The notes beneath the pieces were generated by a model that was given only the letters and a program-made list of their open reading frames with translations, was not told the origin of the DNA and did not search any database. The position numbers were made by a program, and so were the translations under genes. From Pseudoalteromonas carrageenovora IAM 12662 (lineage in GTDB: Bacteria > Pseudomonadota > Gammaproteobacteria > Enterobacterales > Alteromonadaceae): a stretch of DNA of 64,000 nt. Numbering within the stretch: position 1 is the first letter of the stretch; each line of letters opens with the position of its first letter. The stretch spans positions 3,491,520 to 3,555,519 of the forward strand of contig NZ_LT965928.1 of assembly GCF_900239935.1 (NCBI RefSeq), given 5' to 3'. Positions 1 through 7,538 of the stretch are shown here, in pieces.

Positions 1-197
1 CACCAAAGCCAATTAATCATTAGCCAATTACCAAACACGTAACCACTAACACCCGCAATTAGGTTGCCTTTTTCATCTACAAATTTATAGCCTAGCGGCA
101 CTTTAGGGGCATCAAAATGTTGCCCGTTAAACTCAACTATTTTACTACGCAGTGCTGAGTTTAATGCATCGCTGTGATCGGCTTGTAATTGGTACAT
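1..197 (-). CDS. GNAT-like acetyltransferase, N-terminal part only
   Basis: The minus strand is open from an ATG at 197 to the window edge, about 65 codons. AAGGG lies 6 bases before the ATG and serves as ribosome binding site. The visible part has the pattern of small GNAT N-acetyltransferases: an opening helix ending KIVEFN, a strand with DEKGNLIAGVSG, then WLMINWLW, which in this family just precedes the acetyl-CoA binding loop. That loop lies outside the window, so the assignment rests on the N-terminal half alone. The substrate cannot be guessed. It is separated from the next minus-strand gene by 41 bases. Confidence 0.6.
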   Translation of the reverse strand, partial: MYQLQADHSDALNSALRSKIVEFNGQHFDAPKVPLGYKFVDEKGNLIAGVSGYVFGNWLMINWLW

Positions 198-238
198 GCA
201 ATGCCCTTAAAGGAGCAGATATTAGCAAATTAGCTCTA

Positions 239-544
239 TCAAAACAGGTTATTTTTACCATAAGGAACTTCTAGTAAATTACTGCTTGTTTTTTCGGGTT
301 GGCCACACATTTCATCGTAGGCACTAGTGTGTCGTAGCACCATTTCGGCGTAGGCTATTTTTTCAAAACGTTTTTGAATATGCAGCGGGCTGAGCGCTTT
401 TACAAATTCGCCATTTTCTTCAGTAATGTAATACTCTACGTTATTTATAATAACAGACACCTGATAGAGCGCCATTTCAAGGGAGTGCGCCACCACTTTT
501 TGTAATGGTTCGTGTTTTTTTAGCTCAGAAAATTTCATACCCAT
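239..544 (-). CDS. DUF6482-like small protein
   Basis: A 101-residue cytosolic protein of unknown function. It starts MGMKFSELKKHEP and has SLEMALYQV followed by VEYYITEENGE, resembling DUF6482 proteins of marine gammaproteobacteria (a small beta-rich fold with a conserved SLE.xxY segment). The reading frame opens further upstream, but the ATG at 544 has AAGG eight bases ahead, while the upstream ATG lacks a site, so I use 544. It is divergent from the pseudouridine synthase at 636. No signal peptide, membrane helix or catalytic motif is visible. The family assignment is from memory of the pattern. Confidence 0.6.
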   Translation of the reverse strand: MGMKFSELKKHEPLQKVVAHSLEMALYQVSVIINNVEYYITEENGEFVKALSPLHIQKRFEKIAYAEMVLRHTSAYDEMCGQPEKTSSNLLEVPYGKNNLF

Positions 545-635
545 AACAATCGCCTTTTTATAAAAAGTAACTTTATAGATACGCACCTTTGCTATAATCG
601 CGATCAAATTATTACATCACTGCCTTTTTAAGCTT

Positions 636-1328
636 ATGAGCAACAAAATTCGACTCGCTAAATATATTGCTCACGCCGGTGTGTGCTCAAGAAAACAGGC
701 ATCGCGCTTAATAGATGAAGGGGTAGTAACGGTAAATAATCGCCCTGCTAATCATATTGATCACGTTGATGAGCAAGACGTAGTAATAGTTAATGACCAA
801 GCAGTTAAAGGCGCAGCCGAGCTAGTTTATTTTGCGTACCACAAACCTGTAGGTATTGACTGCAAATTAAATAAAAATGACCCTACAAGCCTTATTCACC
901 ATTTGCCTACACTTACCCGTGTTTATCCCATTGGCCGATTAGATAAAGACTCTCGAGGCTTGCTTATTTTGACCAACGATGGGGATTTTTGTAATCAACT
1001 TATTCACCCTGACTTCCACCAGCCTAAACGTTATTTAGTCACGGTAGATAAACCTATTAATAACGCGTTTTGTGAAAAAATGGCTGCAGGTATCCCCGTT
1101 AATAAACAAATAACCTTACCGTGTGAAGTAACAAAAATAGCTGACAACCAGTTTAGTATTATTTTAAAGCAAGGGCTTAACAGGCAAATACGTAAAATGG
1201 CGCATTACTGCGGCTTTAAAGTAATTGATTTATATCGGGCACAATTTAGCGAACTTGCTCTTTCAAAACTAAACCTCCCTGAAAACCACTGCATACAAAT
1301 TAATAAAGCTGATATTTCGAAAATCTAA
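636..1328 (+). CDS. rluF: RluF-like 23S rRNA pseudouridine synthase
   Basis: A 230-residue RsuA/RluB/E/F-family pseudouridine synthase, converting uridine to pseudouridine in rRNA. Residues 4-50 form an S4 RNA-binding domain (RLAKYIAHAGVCSRKQA). The catalytic motif GRLDKDSRGL holds the nucleophile Asp103, and GLNRQIRKM near residue 190 is the conserved C-terminal motif. KRYLVTVDKPI and the GIPV segment resemble RluF more than RsuA or RluB, but it is shorter than E. coli RluF (about 290 residues) because the basic tail is missing. The exact target uridine is therefore uncertain. Its stop codon directly abuts a repeat fragment. Confidence 0.8.
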   Translation: MSNKIRLAKYIAHAGVCSRKQASRLIDEGVVTVNNRPANHIDHVDEQDVVIVNDQAVKGAAELVYFAYHKPVGIDCKLNKNDPTSLIHHLPTLTRVYPIGRLDKDSRGLLILTNDGDFCNQLIHPDFHQPKRYLVTVDKPINNAFCEKMAAGIPVNKQITLPCEVTKIADNQFSIILKQGLNRQIRKMAHYCGFKVIDLYRAQFSELALSKLNLPENHCIQINKADISKI

Positions 1329-1350
1329 TACCAAATCGCTTAATTACACC
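1328..1350. repeat. solo end of the ATACCAATTCGC repeat
   Basis: The sequence after the rluF-like stop begins ATACCAAATCGCTTAATTA. It matches the left end of the full repeat at 30569 with one mismatch over 19 bases. Only this end is recognisable. The remainder up to the operators at 1383 is AT-rich and without a partner arm. Confidence 0.5.
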
Positions 1351-1382
1351 GCAAAAAGTTAAAAAATAACCTTGCAAAAATA

Positions 1383-1424
1383 GATTACAGGTGTAGTCTT
1401 AAATTAAAGATTACATTTGTAGGC
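1383..1424. promoter_or_regulatory. tandem BlaI-type operator dyads
   Basis: Two 16-bp imperfect palindromes precede the BlaI-family gene: 1383-1398 (GATTACAGGTGTAGTC) and 1409-1424 (GATTACATTTGTAGGC). They share TTACA-N2-TGTAG and their starts are 26 bp apart. BlaI/MecI repressors bind TACA/TGTA dyads and usually control their own operon, so self-repression with derepression by the BlaR1-like sensor is the likely logic. The second dyad ends 6 bases before the start codon, overlapping the expected ribosome binding site. Confidence 0.65.
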
Positions 1425-1430
1425 AATAAA

Positions 1431-1805
1431 ATGATTGAGTTATCAAAAGCAGAGTTCGACGTGCTTGATGCGCTTTGGATTAATTACCCAGCAACCGCCA
1501 GCCAAATTATTGAGCGCTTAAGCGATGATAAGCAATGGCACGAAAAAACCATTAAAACCCTACTGGGTCGATTAGTTAAAAAAGGCGCACTGACCTTTGA
1601 AAAAGACGGCCGCCAATATATTTATACTCCCTGTATGGATCGCGCCGACTACACATTAAAAGAAAGCAAAAATTTTATTGAGCGCTTTTTTAGTGGCCGT
1701 ATAGCGCCGCTGGTAAGCGGGTTTGCTAAATCAGAGCAGCTTTCACAGCAAGATATAAATGAGCTTAAAAAAGTCATTGATGACTGGGAAAAAAACCAAA
1801 AGTAA
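1431..1805 (+). CDS. BlaI/MecI-family transcriptional repressor
   Basis: A 124-residue winged-helix repressor of the penicillinase-repressor family. The N-terminal 75 residues carry the fold: LSKAEFDVLDALW, ASQIIERL, then HEKTIKTLLGRLVKKGAL as recognition helix and wing. The C-terminal helices (FIERFFSGRI onward) are the dimerisation part, where BlaR1-type sensors cleave the family members. The gene lies 9 bases upstream of an M56 sensor-protease, the classic BlaI-BlaR1 arrangement, and behind two operator dyads. No beta-lactamase gene of the classical serine type is adjacent, so the regulated target is unknown. Confidence 0.85.
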   Translation: MIELSKAEFDVLDALWINYPATASQIIERLSDDKQWHEKTIKTLLGRLVKKGALTFEKDGRQYIYTPCMDRADYTLKESKNFIERFFSGRIAPLVSGFAKSEQLSQQDINELKKVIDDWEKNQK

Positions 1806-1814
1806 GGGATTAAC

Positions 1815-3020
1815 ATGGTTATTCAAACTGGGTTTAATTGGTTAATTGAGCAACAACTACTATTAAGCATTTTGTTTTGTGGATTTATTTTTCTCGAGCG
1901 ATTTGGTTTAAAAATCCTTGGCGCGCGGTTTGTATACAAGTTAGCGTGGTTACTGCCTTCGGCATTAGTTATCGCTAATTTACCCAATGCGATTAAACCA
2001 CTGCAAAATAGCAATTTTAGCCATTACTTAATTACCCCTAACCAGCCTTATACACATGAAATGGGTATTAGCTGGGCACTTATGTATGTACTTATTACCG
2101 CGGGGTTATTAATAGCCAGCTTTATTACACATACTCGTTTTGTTAAAAGCCTGCAGCTAACTGAGCTAACACACTTTAACCATACACTTACTGCTAAAAC
2201 TTATATCAGCCAACATGTAGCCACGCCAATGGTGGTGGGTATTTTAAACAGTAAACTAGTGTTACCGAGCAACTATAATACCCAGTTTGATAGAGCCACA
2301 TTGGCGCTTATTTTAGAGCACGAAAACGTACACATTAAACGCAAAGACAACTTAACAAACGCATTCATGCTGCTACCCACTATTTTACTTTGGTTTAACC
2401 CATTTGCTTGGTTTTGTTACGCAAGCATGCGCCGATTACAAGAGCTGACTTGTGATGAACGGGTACTTGCCAATAAAACCACACACCAACACATTTTATA
2501 CAGCAAAGCCTTAGTTAACTGCGCGGCAACAACGCCCGCAGGCCTAATGGCTTATTCACACTACGGAGATAAAAAAACCATGTTACAACGACTTACCAAT
2601 ATAAAGCACAGTGGCAGTAGCTCTCGCTTTGCCAAAAGTGGCTTACTGCTAATAGCAGCAAGCATGCTTAGCGGTTTAGCCATTGCAAAACAGCCCCAAG
2701 CTGAAATAACGAAAGAGGATCATATTTCACCAACAATACGCATTGAACCTGTCTACCCTGCCCAAGCAGCTAAGCAAGGCATTAGCGGCTCAGTTGTATT
2801 AAAATACGATATTGCCGCCAATGGCAGAACAAAAAACATTAGCGTAATTCAATCTAAGCCGTCAGACGTTTTTGATAAATCAGCGAAGGAAGCCTTGGCA
2901 AAGTGGGAATATAAAATGTCTGAGGAAGGCTTTAATGATGTACTCGTACAGTTAGATTTTGCCATAAACAGTGAGGTTGCTAATACCGATTTAATCGAGC
3001 GAATTAAAGTATCGCATTAA
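1815..3020 (+). CDS. BlaR1-like M56 membrane peptidase with TonB C-terminal domain
   Basis: A 401-residue inner-membrane protein. Membrane segments lie near residues 13-27, 41-57, 85-104 and 183-203, and the gluzincin motif HENVH (His169, Glu170, His173) is present, as in BlaR1/MecR1 proteases that cleave their cognate BlaI repressor. After another hydrophobic helix near 275-290, the C-terminus (about 305-385) is a TonB-like domain (VYPAQAAKQGISGSVV, then ALAKWEYK) instead of the penicillin-binding sensor of true BlaR1. The ligand is therefore probably not a beta-lactam, and energy transfer or envelope sensing is possible. AAGGGA precedes the ATG by five bases. Translational coupling to the repressor gene is likely. 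Confidence 0.82.
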   Translation: MVIQTGFNWLIEQQLLLSILFCGFIFLERFGLKILGARFVYKLAWLLPSALVIANLPNAIKPLQNSNFSHYLITPNQPYTHEMGISWALMYVLITAGLLIASFITHTRFVKSLQLTELTHFNHTLTAKTYISQHVATPMVVGILNSKLVLPSNYNTQFDRATLALILEHENVHIKRKDNLTNAFMLLPTILLWFNPFAWFCYASMRRLQELTCDERVLANKTTHQHILYSKALVNCAATTPAGLMAYSHYGDKKTMLQRLTNIKHSGSSSRFAKSGLLLIAASMLSGLAIAKQPQAEITKEDHISPTIRIEPVYPAQAAKQGISGSVVLKYDIAANGRTKNISVIQSKPSDVFDKSAKEALAKWEYKMSEEGFNDVLVQLDFAINSEVANTDLIERIKVSH

Positions 3021-3041
3021 TACTATTTAGTTATGCAAGAG

Positions 3042-3085
3042 CACAAAGCAAGCGCCCTTTTAGGCCGCTTGCTTTGTGGTTTTAA
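3042..3085 (+). terminator. hairpin terminator after the BlaR1-like gene
   Basis: CACAAAGCAAGCG (3042-3054) pairs with CGCTTGCTTTGTG (3066-3078), followed by GGTTTT. It sits between convergent genes and could serve both. Confidence 0.75.
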
Positions 3086-3093
3086 CAATAAAA

Positions 3094-3477
3094 TTAGATA
3101 CTCACTACAATCATAGAAATGGCAGTGCCTAAGCCTATAAACCATACAAGCGAACGTATAATATCTAGGTTCATATAATAAAAAACACAGTATAAAATTC
3201 GCGAGATTATATGAGTAACCGCCAAGGTCTCAGTTACTGCATTTACCGAGTTAGTACCGAGTACAACAGCAATAGCAACGGCAAAAACAGTAAGTGATTC
3301 AAAACAATTTTGATGGGCAGCGAGCGCCCGAGCACCAAAGCCAGTTAGTTTTGCTTGTTGGGAACGTGGGTGTTTATTGTCGTATCGGCCGAGCTTTGCC
3401 ATCGCAACTGCCACAGGTACTTTTGCAAAATAAGGCATTAATACAGCTAATAATGCACACACCACTAATGTTGTCAT
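3094..3477 (-). CDS. MAPEG-family membrane protein
   Basis: A 127-residue protein with four predicted membrane helices, typical in length for MAPEG proteins (eicosanoid and glutathione metabolism related). The family pattern is clear: a long first helix, then a hydrophilic loop with RSQQAKLTGFGARALAAHQN, and the motif NCFESLTVFA that corresponds to the conserved E-N/F-P region. Bacterial members are mostly of unknown substrate, and some show glutathione transferase or peroxidase activity. AAGAGAA precedes the ATG. The upstream region contains a TATAAT box near 3493-3498 on the minus strand and, further up, a strong minus-strand terminator, so this gene seems to have its own promoter. Confidence 0.8.
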   Translation of the reverse strand: MTTLVVCALLAVLMPYFAKVPVAVAMAKLGRYDNKHPRSQQAKLTGFGARALAAHQNCFESLTVFAVAIAVVLGTNSVNAVTETLAVTHIISRILYCVFYYMNLDIIRSLVWFIGLGTAISMIVVSI

Positions 3478-3536
3478 AGTTTATTCTCTTATTATAAATC
3501 CTGATTATTTGAGCAATACATATAACATACACACAT

Positions 3537-3695
3537 AAAAAAAGCCGCCCAAACGTTTTATGACATACGTTGGCGGCTAAACAATAACATCACACTTACT
3601 ATAGCTCAGTTTACTTACAAAGCAGTGCGGCATAATGTCGCAGGTGATGAATATTCACTATCACCCTTAATGCATCGCATTAATCACTAAAGCTT
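3537..3695 (-). ncRNA. candidate small RNA or leader ending in a U7 terminator
   Basis: On the minus strand, TTGTCA (3725-3730) and AATAAA (3702-3707) are separated by 17 bases and could be a promoter. The predicted transcript then contains three successive stems: 3667-3683 (TTAATGC, 3-base loop), 3643-3665 (GGTGAT/ATCACC) and 3626-3642 (TGCGGCA/TGTCGCA with one G-U). It ends in a GC-rich hairpin (AGCCGCC/GGCGGCT, arms 3543-3549 and 3572-3578) followed by seven U residues (3537-3543). It lies between divergent genes. It could also be an attenuator leader of the MAPEG gene. A 21-codon reading frame lies inside but lacks a clear ribosome binding site. Confidence 0.35.
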
Positions 3696-3723
3696 GTTAA
3701 CTTTATTGCCTTACATTTTAACG

Positions 3724-4611
3724 ATGACAATCATGACTTGGATATTTTTCACTTTTTTAGCTGCCTTTATGCAAGCCTGGCGAAATGCCCTGCAAAGTAA
3801 ATTAAGTAACAATGTGAGTGTAGCTGGCGTAACCCTTTCACGTTTTATTTTAGCAGGCCCTATTGCTGCAGTGTATTTGTATGGCTTGTATCAATATAAA
3901 GACACAGCAATGCCTACCTTTAATAATGCCTTTTGGGGGTTTGTTATTGGCGCAAGTGTTATGCAAATACTCGCCACCGGCTTAATGGTAAAACTGTTTA
4001 AAATGAATAATTACGCCGTAGGTGCAGGGCTTGCTAAAAGTGAGGCGTTAGTAGCGGCTATTTTAGGCGTATTATTTTTTGGCTCTGCGCTTAGTGTATT
4101 TGGCTGGTTGGGGGTGTTTTTAGGGGCCATAGCAGTACTTTTACTTAGCGGTATAACCAGCGTAAAACACTTTGATGCTAAAACAGCGTTACTTGGCCTT
4201 GCCTGCGGCACAAGCTTTGCCCTTACATCCCTTTGGGTACGTGAAGCGAGTTTAAATTCAGGGTTGTTATTTCCGCACTCGGCTGCATGGGTTTTACTGT
4301 TTGTAATAAGCCTACAAACACTTATATTACTTGGCTATTTATTACTAAAAGAGCCGCATACTCTTAGTAAACTTTGGCAATATAAAGGCATTACAACAGC
4401 AATTAGTGTTTTTAGTTGTGTAGGCTCTATTGGCTGGTTTAGTGCAATGAGTTTACAGCACGTGGCGTATGTTAAAACGCTTGGGCAGGTTGAAGTATTT
4501 TTTACGATGCTAATTGCTGTACTTTGGCTAAAGCAACCACTTAAAAAACAAGACACCGCTGGCCTAATACTTATAGCCATTGCCGCTATTTTGGTGATGC
4601 TGCCAAATTGA
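3724..4611 (+). CDS. DMT/EamA-type membrane transporter
   Basis: A 295-residue inner-membrane protein with about ten hydrophobic segments in two homologous halves, as in EamA drug/metabolite transporters. The N-terminus (WIFFTFLAAFMQAWRNALQSKL) and the second-half motif QVEVFFTMLIAVLWLKQPL followed by GLILIAIAAILV are typical of this superfamily. The substrate is not predictable. The frame is open from a TTG at 3694, but ATG codons at 3724 and 3733 fit the family N-terminus better. Neither has a good Shine-Dalgarno, so the start is uncertain by three residues. It is divergent from the candidate RNA. Confidence 0.78.
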   Translation: MTIMTWIFFTFLAAFMQAWRNALQSKLSNNVSVAGVTLSRFILAGPIAAVYLYGLYQYKDTAMPTFNNAFWGFVIGASVMQILATGLMVKLFKMNNYAVGAGLAKSEALVAAILGVLFFGSALSVFGWLGVFLGAIAVLLLSGITSVKHFDAKTALLGLACGTSFALTSLWVREASLNSGLLFPHSAAWVLLFVISLQTLILLGYLLLKEPHTLSKLWQYKGITTAISVFSCVGSIGWFSAMSLQHVAYVKTLGQVEVFFTMLIAVLWLKQPLKKQDTAGLILIAIAAILVMLPN

Positions 4612-4616
4612 GAACA

Positions 4617-4646
4617 CAAAAAAGCGCAGGCTTTTAACCCTGCGCG
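4617..4646 (-). terminator. minus-strand terminator after sugE
   Basis: GCGCAGG (4624-4630) pairs with CCTGCGC (4639-4645). On the minus strand the stem is followed by a run of six T. It lies 48 bases beyond the sugE stop and also faces the converging DMT gene. Confidence 0.7.
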
Positions 4647-4693
4647 ACTATAAAGCTGCTTATAAATTTTAAAGCGAGTTTTAAGCGCTCTTT

Positions 4694-5011
4694 TTAAGAG
4701 CTAATTTTTAGCGTTATCACACCGCAAATAATCATGAGTACACCCGCAATACGGCCAAACGTGGCTGCATCACCGTAAAATAATATACCCACTAAAAACG
4801 TTCCTGCAGCGCCAATACCGGTCCATACTGCGTAGGAAGTGCCCATTGATATTTGCTTTTGTGCAAGCCACAACATAAAGCCACTGGCTGTTAAAAATGC
4901 CACAGCCATTGCAATACCCTGCCAGCGAGTGTCGGGTTGTTGTGAAATTTTTAAGCCAATTGGCCAACCTATCTCAAGCAGGCCTGCAATGACTAAATAA
5001 ACCCATGCCAT
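4694..5011 (-). CDS. sugE: SMR-family guanidinium exporter SugE/Gdx
   Basis: A 105-residue small multidrug resistance protein with four membrane helices. The essential proton/substrate-coupling glutamate is Glu13 in GLLEIGWPIGLK. The second signature, TSYAVWTGIGAAG, matches the Gdx (SugE) subtype that exports guanidinium rather than the EmrE drug subtype. Its start codon overlaps the stop of the upstream nitrilase gene by one base, so the two are translationally coupled. SugE is often guanidine-riboswitch controlled, but I saw no such leader. Here it depends on the upstream operon promoter. The coupling suggests that the upstream enzyme produces or handles a small cationic nitrogen compound. 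Confidence 0.88.
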   Translation of the reverse strand: MAWVYLVIAGLLEIGWPIGLKISQQPDTRWQGIAMAVAFLTASGFMLWLAQKQISMGTSYAVWTGIGAAGTFLVGILFYGDAATFGRIAGVLMIICGVITLKISS

Positions 5012-6543
5012 TAAACATCTCTCTTTTTCAAAATTACGTCGTATAAATCTTCGCGGCGATCTTTTAAATTGCGCACCGTACCTTCGCTATGAAGAATTTT
5101 TAGTTTATCCATATCAAGGTCGCTAAATAATAACATTTCGGTATTAGGTGTGGCTTCATTTAATGTTGCATCATGCGGAAAAGAAAAGTCAGACGGGGTC
5201 AATACTGCCGATTGCGAGTACTGTACGTCTAGGCTTTCTACCTCAGGTAAGTTACCCACTGAGCCTGCAATAACTACATAACATTCGTTTTCGATTGCGC
5301 GCGCCTGCGCACAATGGCGAACCCGTAAATAACTATTTTTAGTGTCTGTCCAAAACGGCACAAAGAGTATATCAAGCCCTTGCTTAGCTAGTATGCGCGA
5401 AAGCTCTGGGAACTCTACATCGTAACAAATTTGAATACCTACACGCCCAGCATCGGTATCAAACACGGCAATTTTGTCGCCGCCTTGAATAACCCAATCA
5501 TTTTGCTCATGCGGGGTTATGTGTATTTTGCGCTGCTCGTCTATTTTACCGCTACGGTGGCATAAGTAACTTACGTTATAAATTTTATCGTCTTCGGCAA
5601 GCGGCATAGAGCCAGTAATAATATTGGCGTTGTATTCTATTGCCATACGCGACATCGCGTTTTTAAACGTTTCGGTATATTCGGCTAAATAGCGGATTGC
5701 TTCGGTTTGATTATTTTGATCGCCTAAGCCCATAAGTGGCGCGTTAAAAAACTCAGGAAATAATATAAAATCGCTTTTGTAGTCAGATACCGTATCTACA
5801 AAGTATTCAACCTGCTTTAGCATTTCTTCAACCGACTCGACACAACGCATTTGCCACTGCACCGCACCTATACGCACTATCGATTTAGTTGATTCGAGCA
5901 CGGTGTCGGTTGGCTCATACATTATGTTATTCCACTCTAGTAACGTGGCGTAACCTACAGACTCTTGATCCTCCGGCAGATACTTTTTTAGTAACCGCTT
6001 TACCTGAAAGTCGTTAGAAAGCTGAAAGCTTAAAATTGGGTCGTAAAGCTCTTTTTGGTCAACCTTTTCAATGTACTCCATTGGCGTCATTTCACTGCTG
6101 TGATTGTAATAACGTGGAATACGGCCACCGGCTAAAATAGCGCGTAAGTTATATTGGCGGCACAATTCTTTACGGGCATCATAAAGACGGCGCCCTAAAC
6201 GCATGCCTCGGTGAGTTTCGCTAATAGCAACATCTAAGCCATATAAAGCATCGCCATCGGTATCGCTAAATACGCGATCATGGCCATCGGCTATGTCTTC
6301 GTAGGTATGTGGGTTTGAAAAACGCGTGTAGTCTACTTGCACGCTCAGCGCTAAGCCCACCAGCACGCCATCATCCACTATGCCTATTTGCCCTTCAGGG
6401 AACTGATCTATCAATCTAAAAATAGTATGGCTTGGCCATGCGCCACCTAAATCGGGATAAGCCTGGTCCATCAAGGTTTTAATTTGCGGATACTGCTCTT
6501 TTGTTAAGTTACAAATTTCTAGGTGGGTTTTTTCTGCCGACAT
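5011..6543 (-). CDS. GNAT acetyltransferase fused to carbon-nitrogen hydrolase (YhcX-like)
   Basis: A 510-residue two-domain enzyme. Residues about 8-200 are a GNAT acetyltransferase with the acetyl-CoA loop HRGMRLGRRLYD (111-122). Residues about 222-500 are a nitrilase-superfamily amidohydrolase with the catalytic triad Glu264 (LFPEFF), Lys339 (EQRKIHIT) and Cys373 (QICYDVEFPE). The same fusion exists in Bacillus subtilis YhcX, and the substrate is unknown in the family to my knowledge. The frame opens upstream, but the ATG at 6543 has a perfect AAAGGAG six bases ahead, so I use it. It overlaps sugE and follows the MBL gene on the same strand by 88 bases. Confidence 0.88.
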   Translation of the reverse strand: MSAEKTHLEICNLTKEQYPQIKTLMDQAYPDLGGAWPSHTIFRLIDQFPEGQIGIVDDGVLVGLALSVQVDYTRFSNPHTYEDIADGHDRVFSDTDGDALYGLDVAISETHRGMRLGRRLYDARKELCRQYNLRAILAGGRIPRYYNHSSEMTPMEYIEKVDQKELYDPILSFQLSNDFQVKRLLKKYLPEDQESVGYATLLEWNNIMYEPTDTVLESTKSIVRIGAVQWQMRCVESVEEMLKQVEYFVDTVSDYKSDFILFPEFFNAPLMGLGDQNNQTEAIRYLAEYTETFKNAMSRMAIEYNANIITGSMPLAEDDKIYNVSYLCHRSGKIDEQRKIHITPHEQNDWVIQGGDKIAVFDTDAGRVGIQICYDVEFPELSRILAKQGLDILFVPFWTDTKNSYLRVRHCAQARAIENECYVVIAGSVGNLPEVESLDVQYSQSAVLTPSDFSFPHDATLNEATPNTEMLLFSDLDMDKLKILHSEGTVRNLKDRREDLYDVILKKRDV

Positions 6544-6631
6544 ACACAACTCCTTTGGGCATAATAAAATAAAAGCCGAATGTACGCTAAAGTACACTCA
6601 GCTTTGTATCATGTTTTTTACGTTACGCGTA

Positions 6632-7480
6632 CTACTTTAAGCTGCGATAAAAAAGTGTAGTCACTTTCTCTTTTGGCAACCAGCCTGCGTATTCAAGGCC
6701 AAGTTCTGCCAATGGATCGGCTTTGATTACTTGCTCTAGGCTTGCGTTATTTTGCATTGCATTTAGCATTAAATCTTTGGCTTTTTTAACTAGTTTAGCA
6801 TACGTTTCCAGCCCTGAACGGTCACTTACCGGCCCATGCCCGGGTATCACTATGGTGCGCTCGTCTATTTGCTTAATAACATCATTTACGGCTGCTAGTA
6901 TTCCGTCAACACTGCCGCCGCTATCTACGTCAACAAATGGCAAGCTGCCAAAATTAAAATAAATATCGCCCATGTGCACTATGTTATCGTTATTAAAAAA
7001 TATAACCGAGTCACCGTCGGTATGTGCATGCGCGTAATGCACTACATGCGCGTGTTCGTTATTAAAATGCAGTTTTAAATCGTGGCCAAAACTAATGCGT
7101 GGCAGGTAATCTGAGTTTGCACCGTGTTTTTCTTCTAATCGCTTATGTACGTTGTCGTGCGCAATGACATGCGCACCGGCCTTAGCAAAGTTTTCGTTAC
7201 CGCCGGTGTGGTCGCCATGATGATGCGTATTAATTACAAATTCCGCGCTACCGGGTTTTAAATCACTAATGGTTTTTTTAATGTCGTCTGAGAGCTTAGC
7301 AAATTGGTCGTCAATAATATAAATACCATCGTCCCCAACACTTGCAGCAATGTTGCCGCCTTGCCCAAATAATACGTATACGTGGTCACTTAACTTTTCA
7401 GCGGTTACTGGGCTTTCATCTGCATGCGCTGCACTGCTGAGTAATAAGCCTGTGATTAATGCGGGTAGTATTTTTTTCAT
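6632..7480 (-). CDS. periplasmic metallo-beta-lactamase-fold hydrolase
   Basis: A 282-residue secreted protein. Residues 1-20 are a signal peptide ending AHA. The metal motif HxHxDH is intact in NTHHHGDHTGG (His86, His88, Asp90, His91), and further ligands appear in HAHTDGDS and VIPGHGPVSD. It resembles the subclass-B-like hydrolases annotated as cyclase or quinoprotein-relay-type MBL proteins rather than a proven beta-lactamase. The catalysed reaction is unknown. The gene is on the same strand as the nitrilase fusion and the penicillin-acylase-like enzyme, suggesting a shared role in cleaving amide or lactam compounds, which is inference. Confidence 0.82.
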   Translation of the reverse strand: MKKILPALITGLLLSSAAHADESPVTAEKLSDHVYVLFGQGGNIAASVGDDGIYIIDDQFAKLSDDIKKTISDLKPGSAEFVINTHHHGDHTGGNENFAKAGAHVIAHDNVHKRLEEKHGANSDYLPRISFGHDLKLHFNNEHAHVVHYAHAHTDGDSVIFFNNDNIVHMGDIYFNFGSLPFVDVDSGGSVDGILAAVNDVIKQIDERTIVIPGHGPVSDRSGLETYAKLVKKAKDLMLNAMQNNASLEQVIKADPLAELGLEYAGWLPKEKVTTLFYRSLK

Positions 7481-7538
7481 TATTTTTTACCTGTTATATG
7501 AATTAATAAATATAGAACGTGTTTAGTTATATTTTAGT

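Noticed and set aside
1815..3020. true beta-lactam sensor BlaR1 with linked beta-lactamase
   Set aside because: The penicillin-binding sensor domain is replaced by a TonB-like end, and no serine beta-lactamase gene is adjacent.
4646..5011. guanidine riboswitch for sugE
   Set aside because: sugE overlaps the upstream gene by one base, so no leader is possible there, and the region ahead of the operon showed no recognisable guanidine riboswitch pattern by eye.
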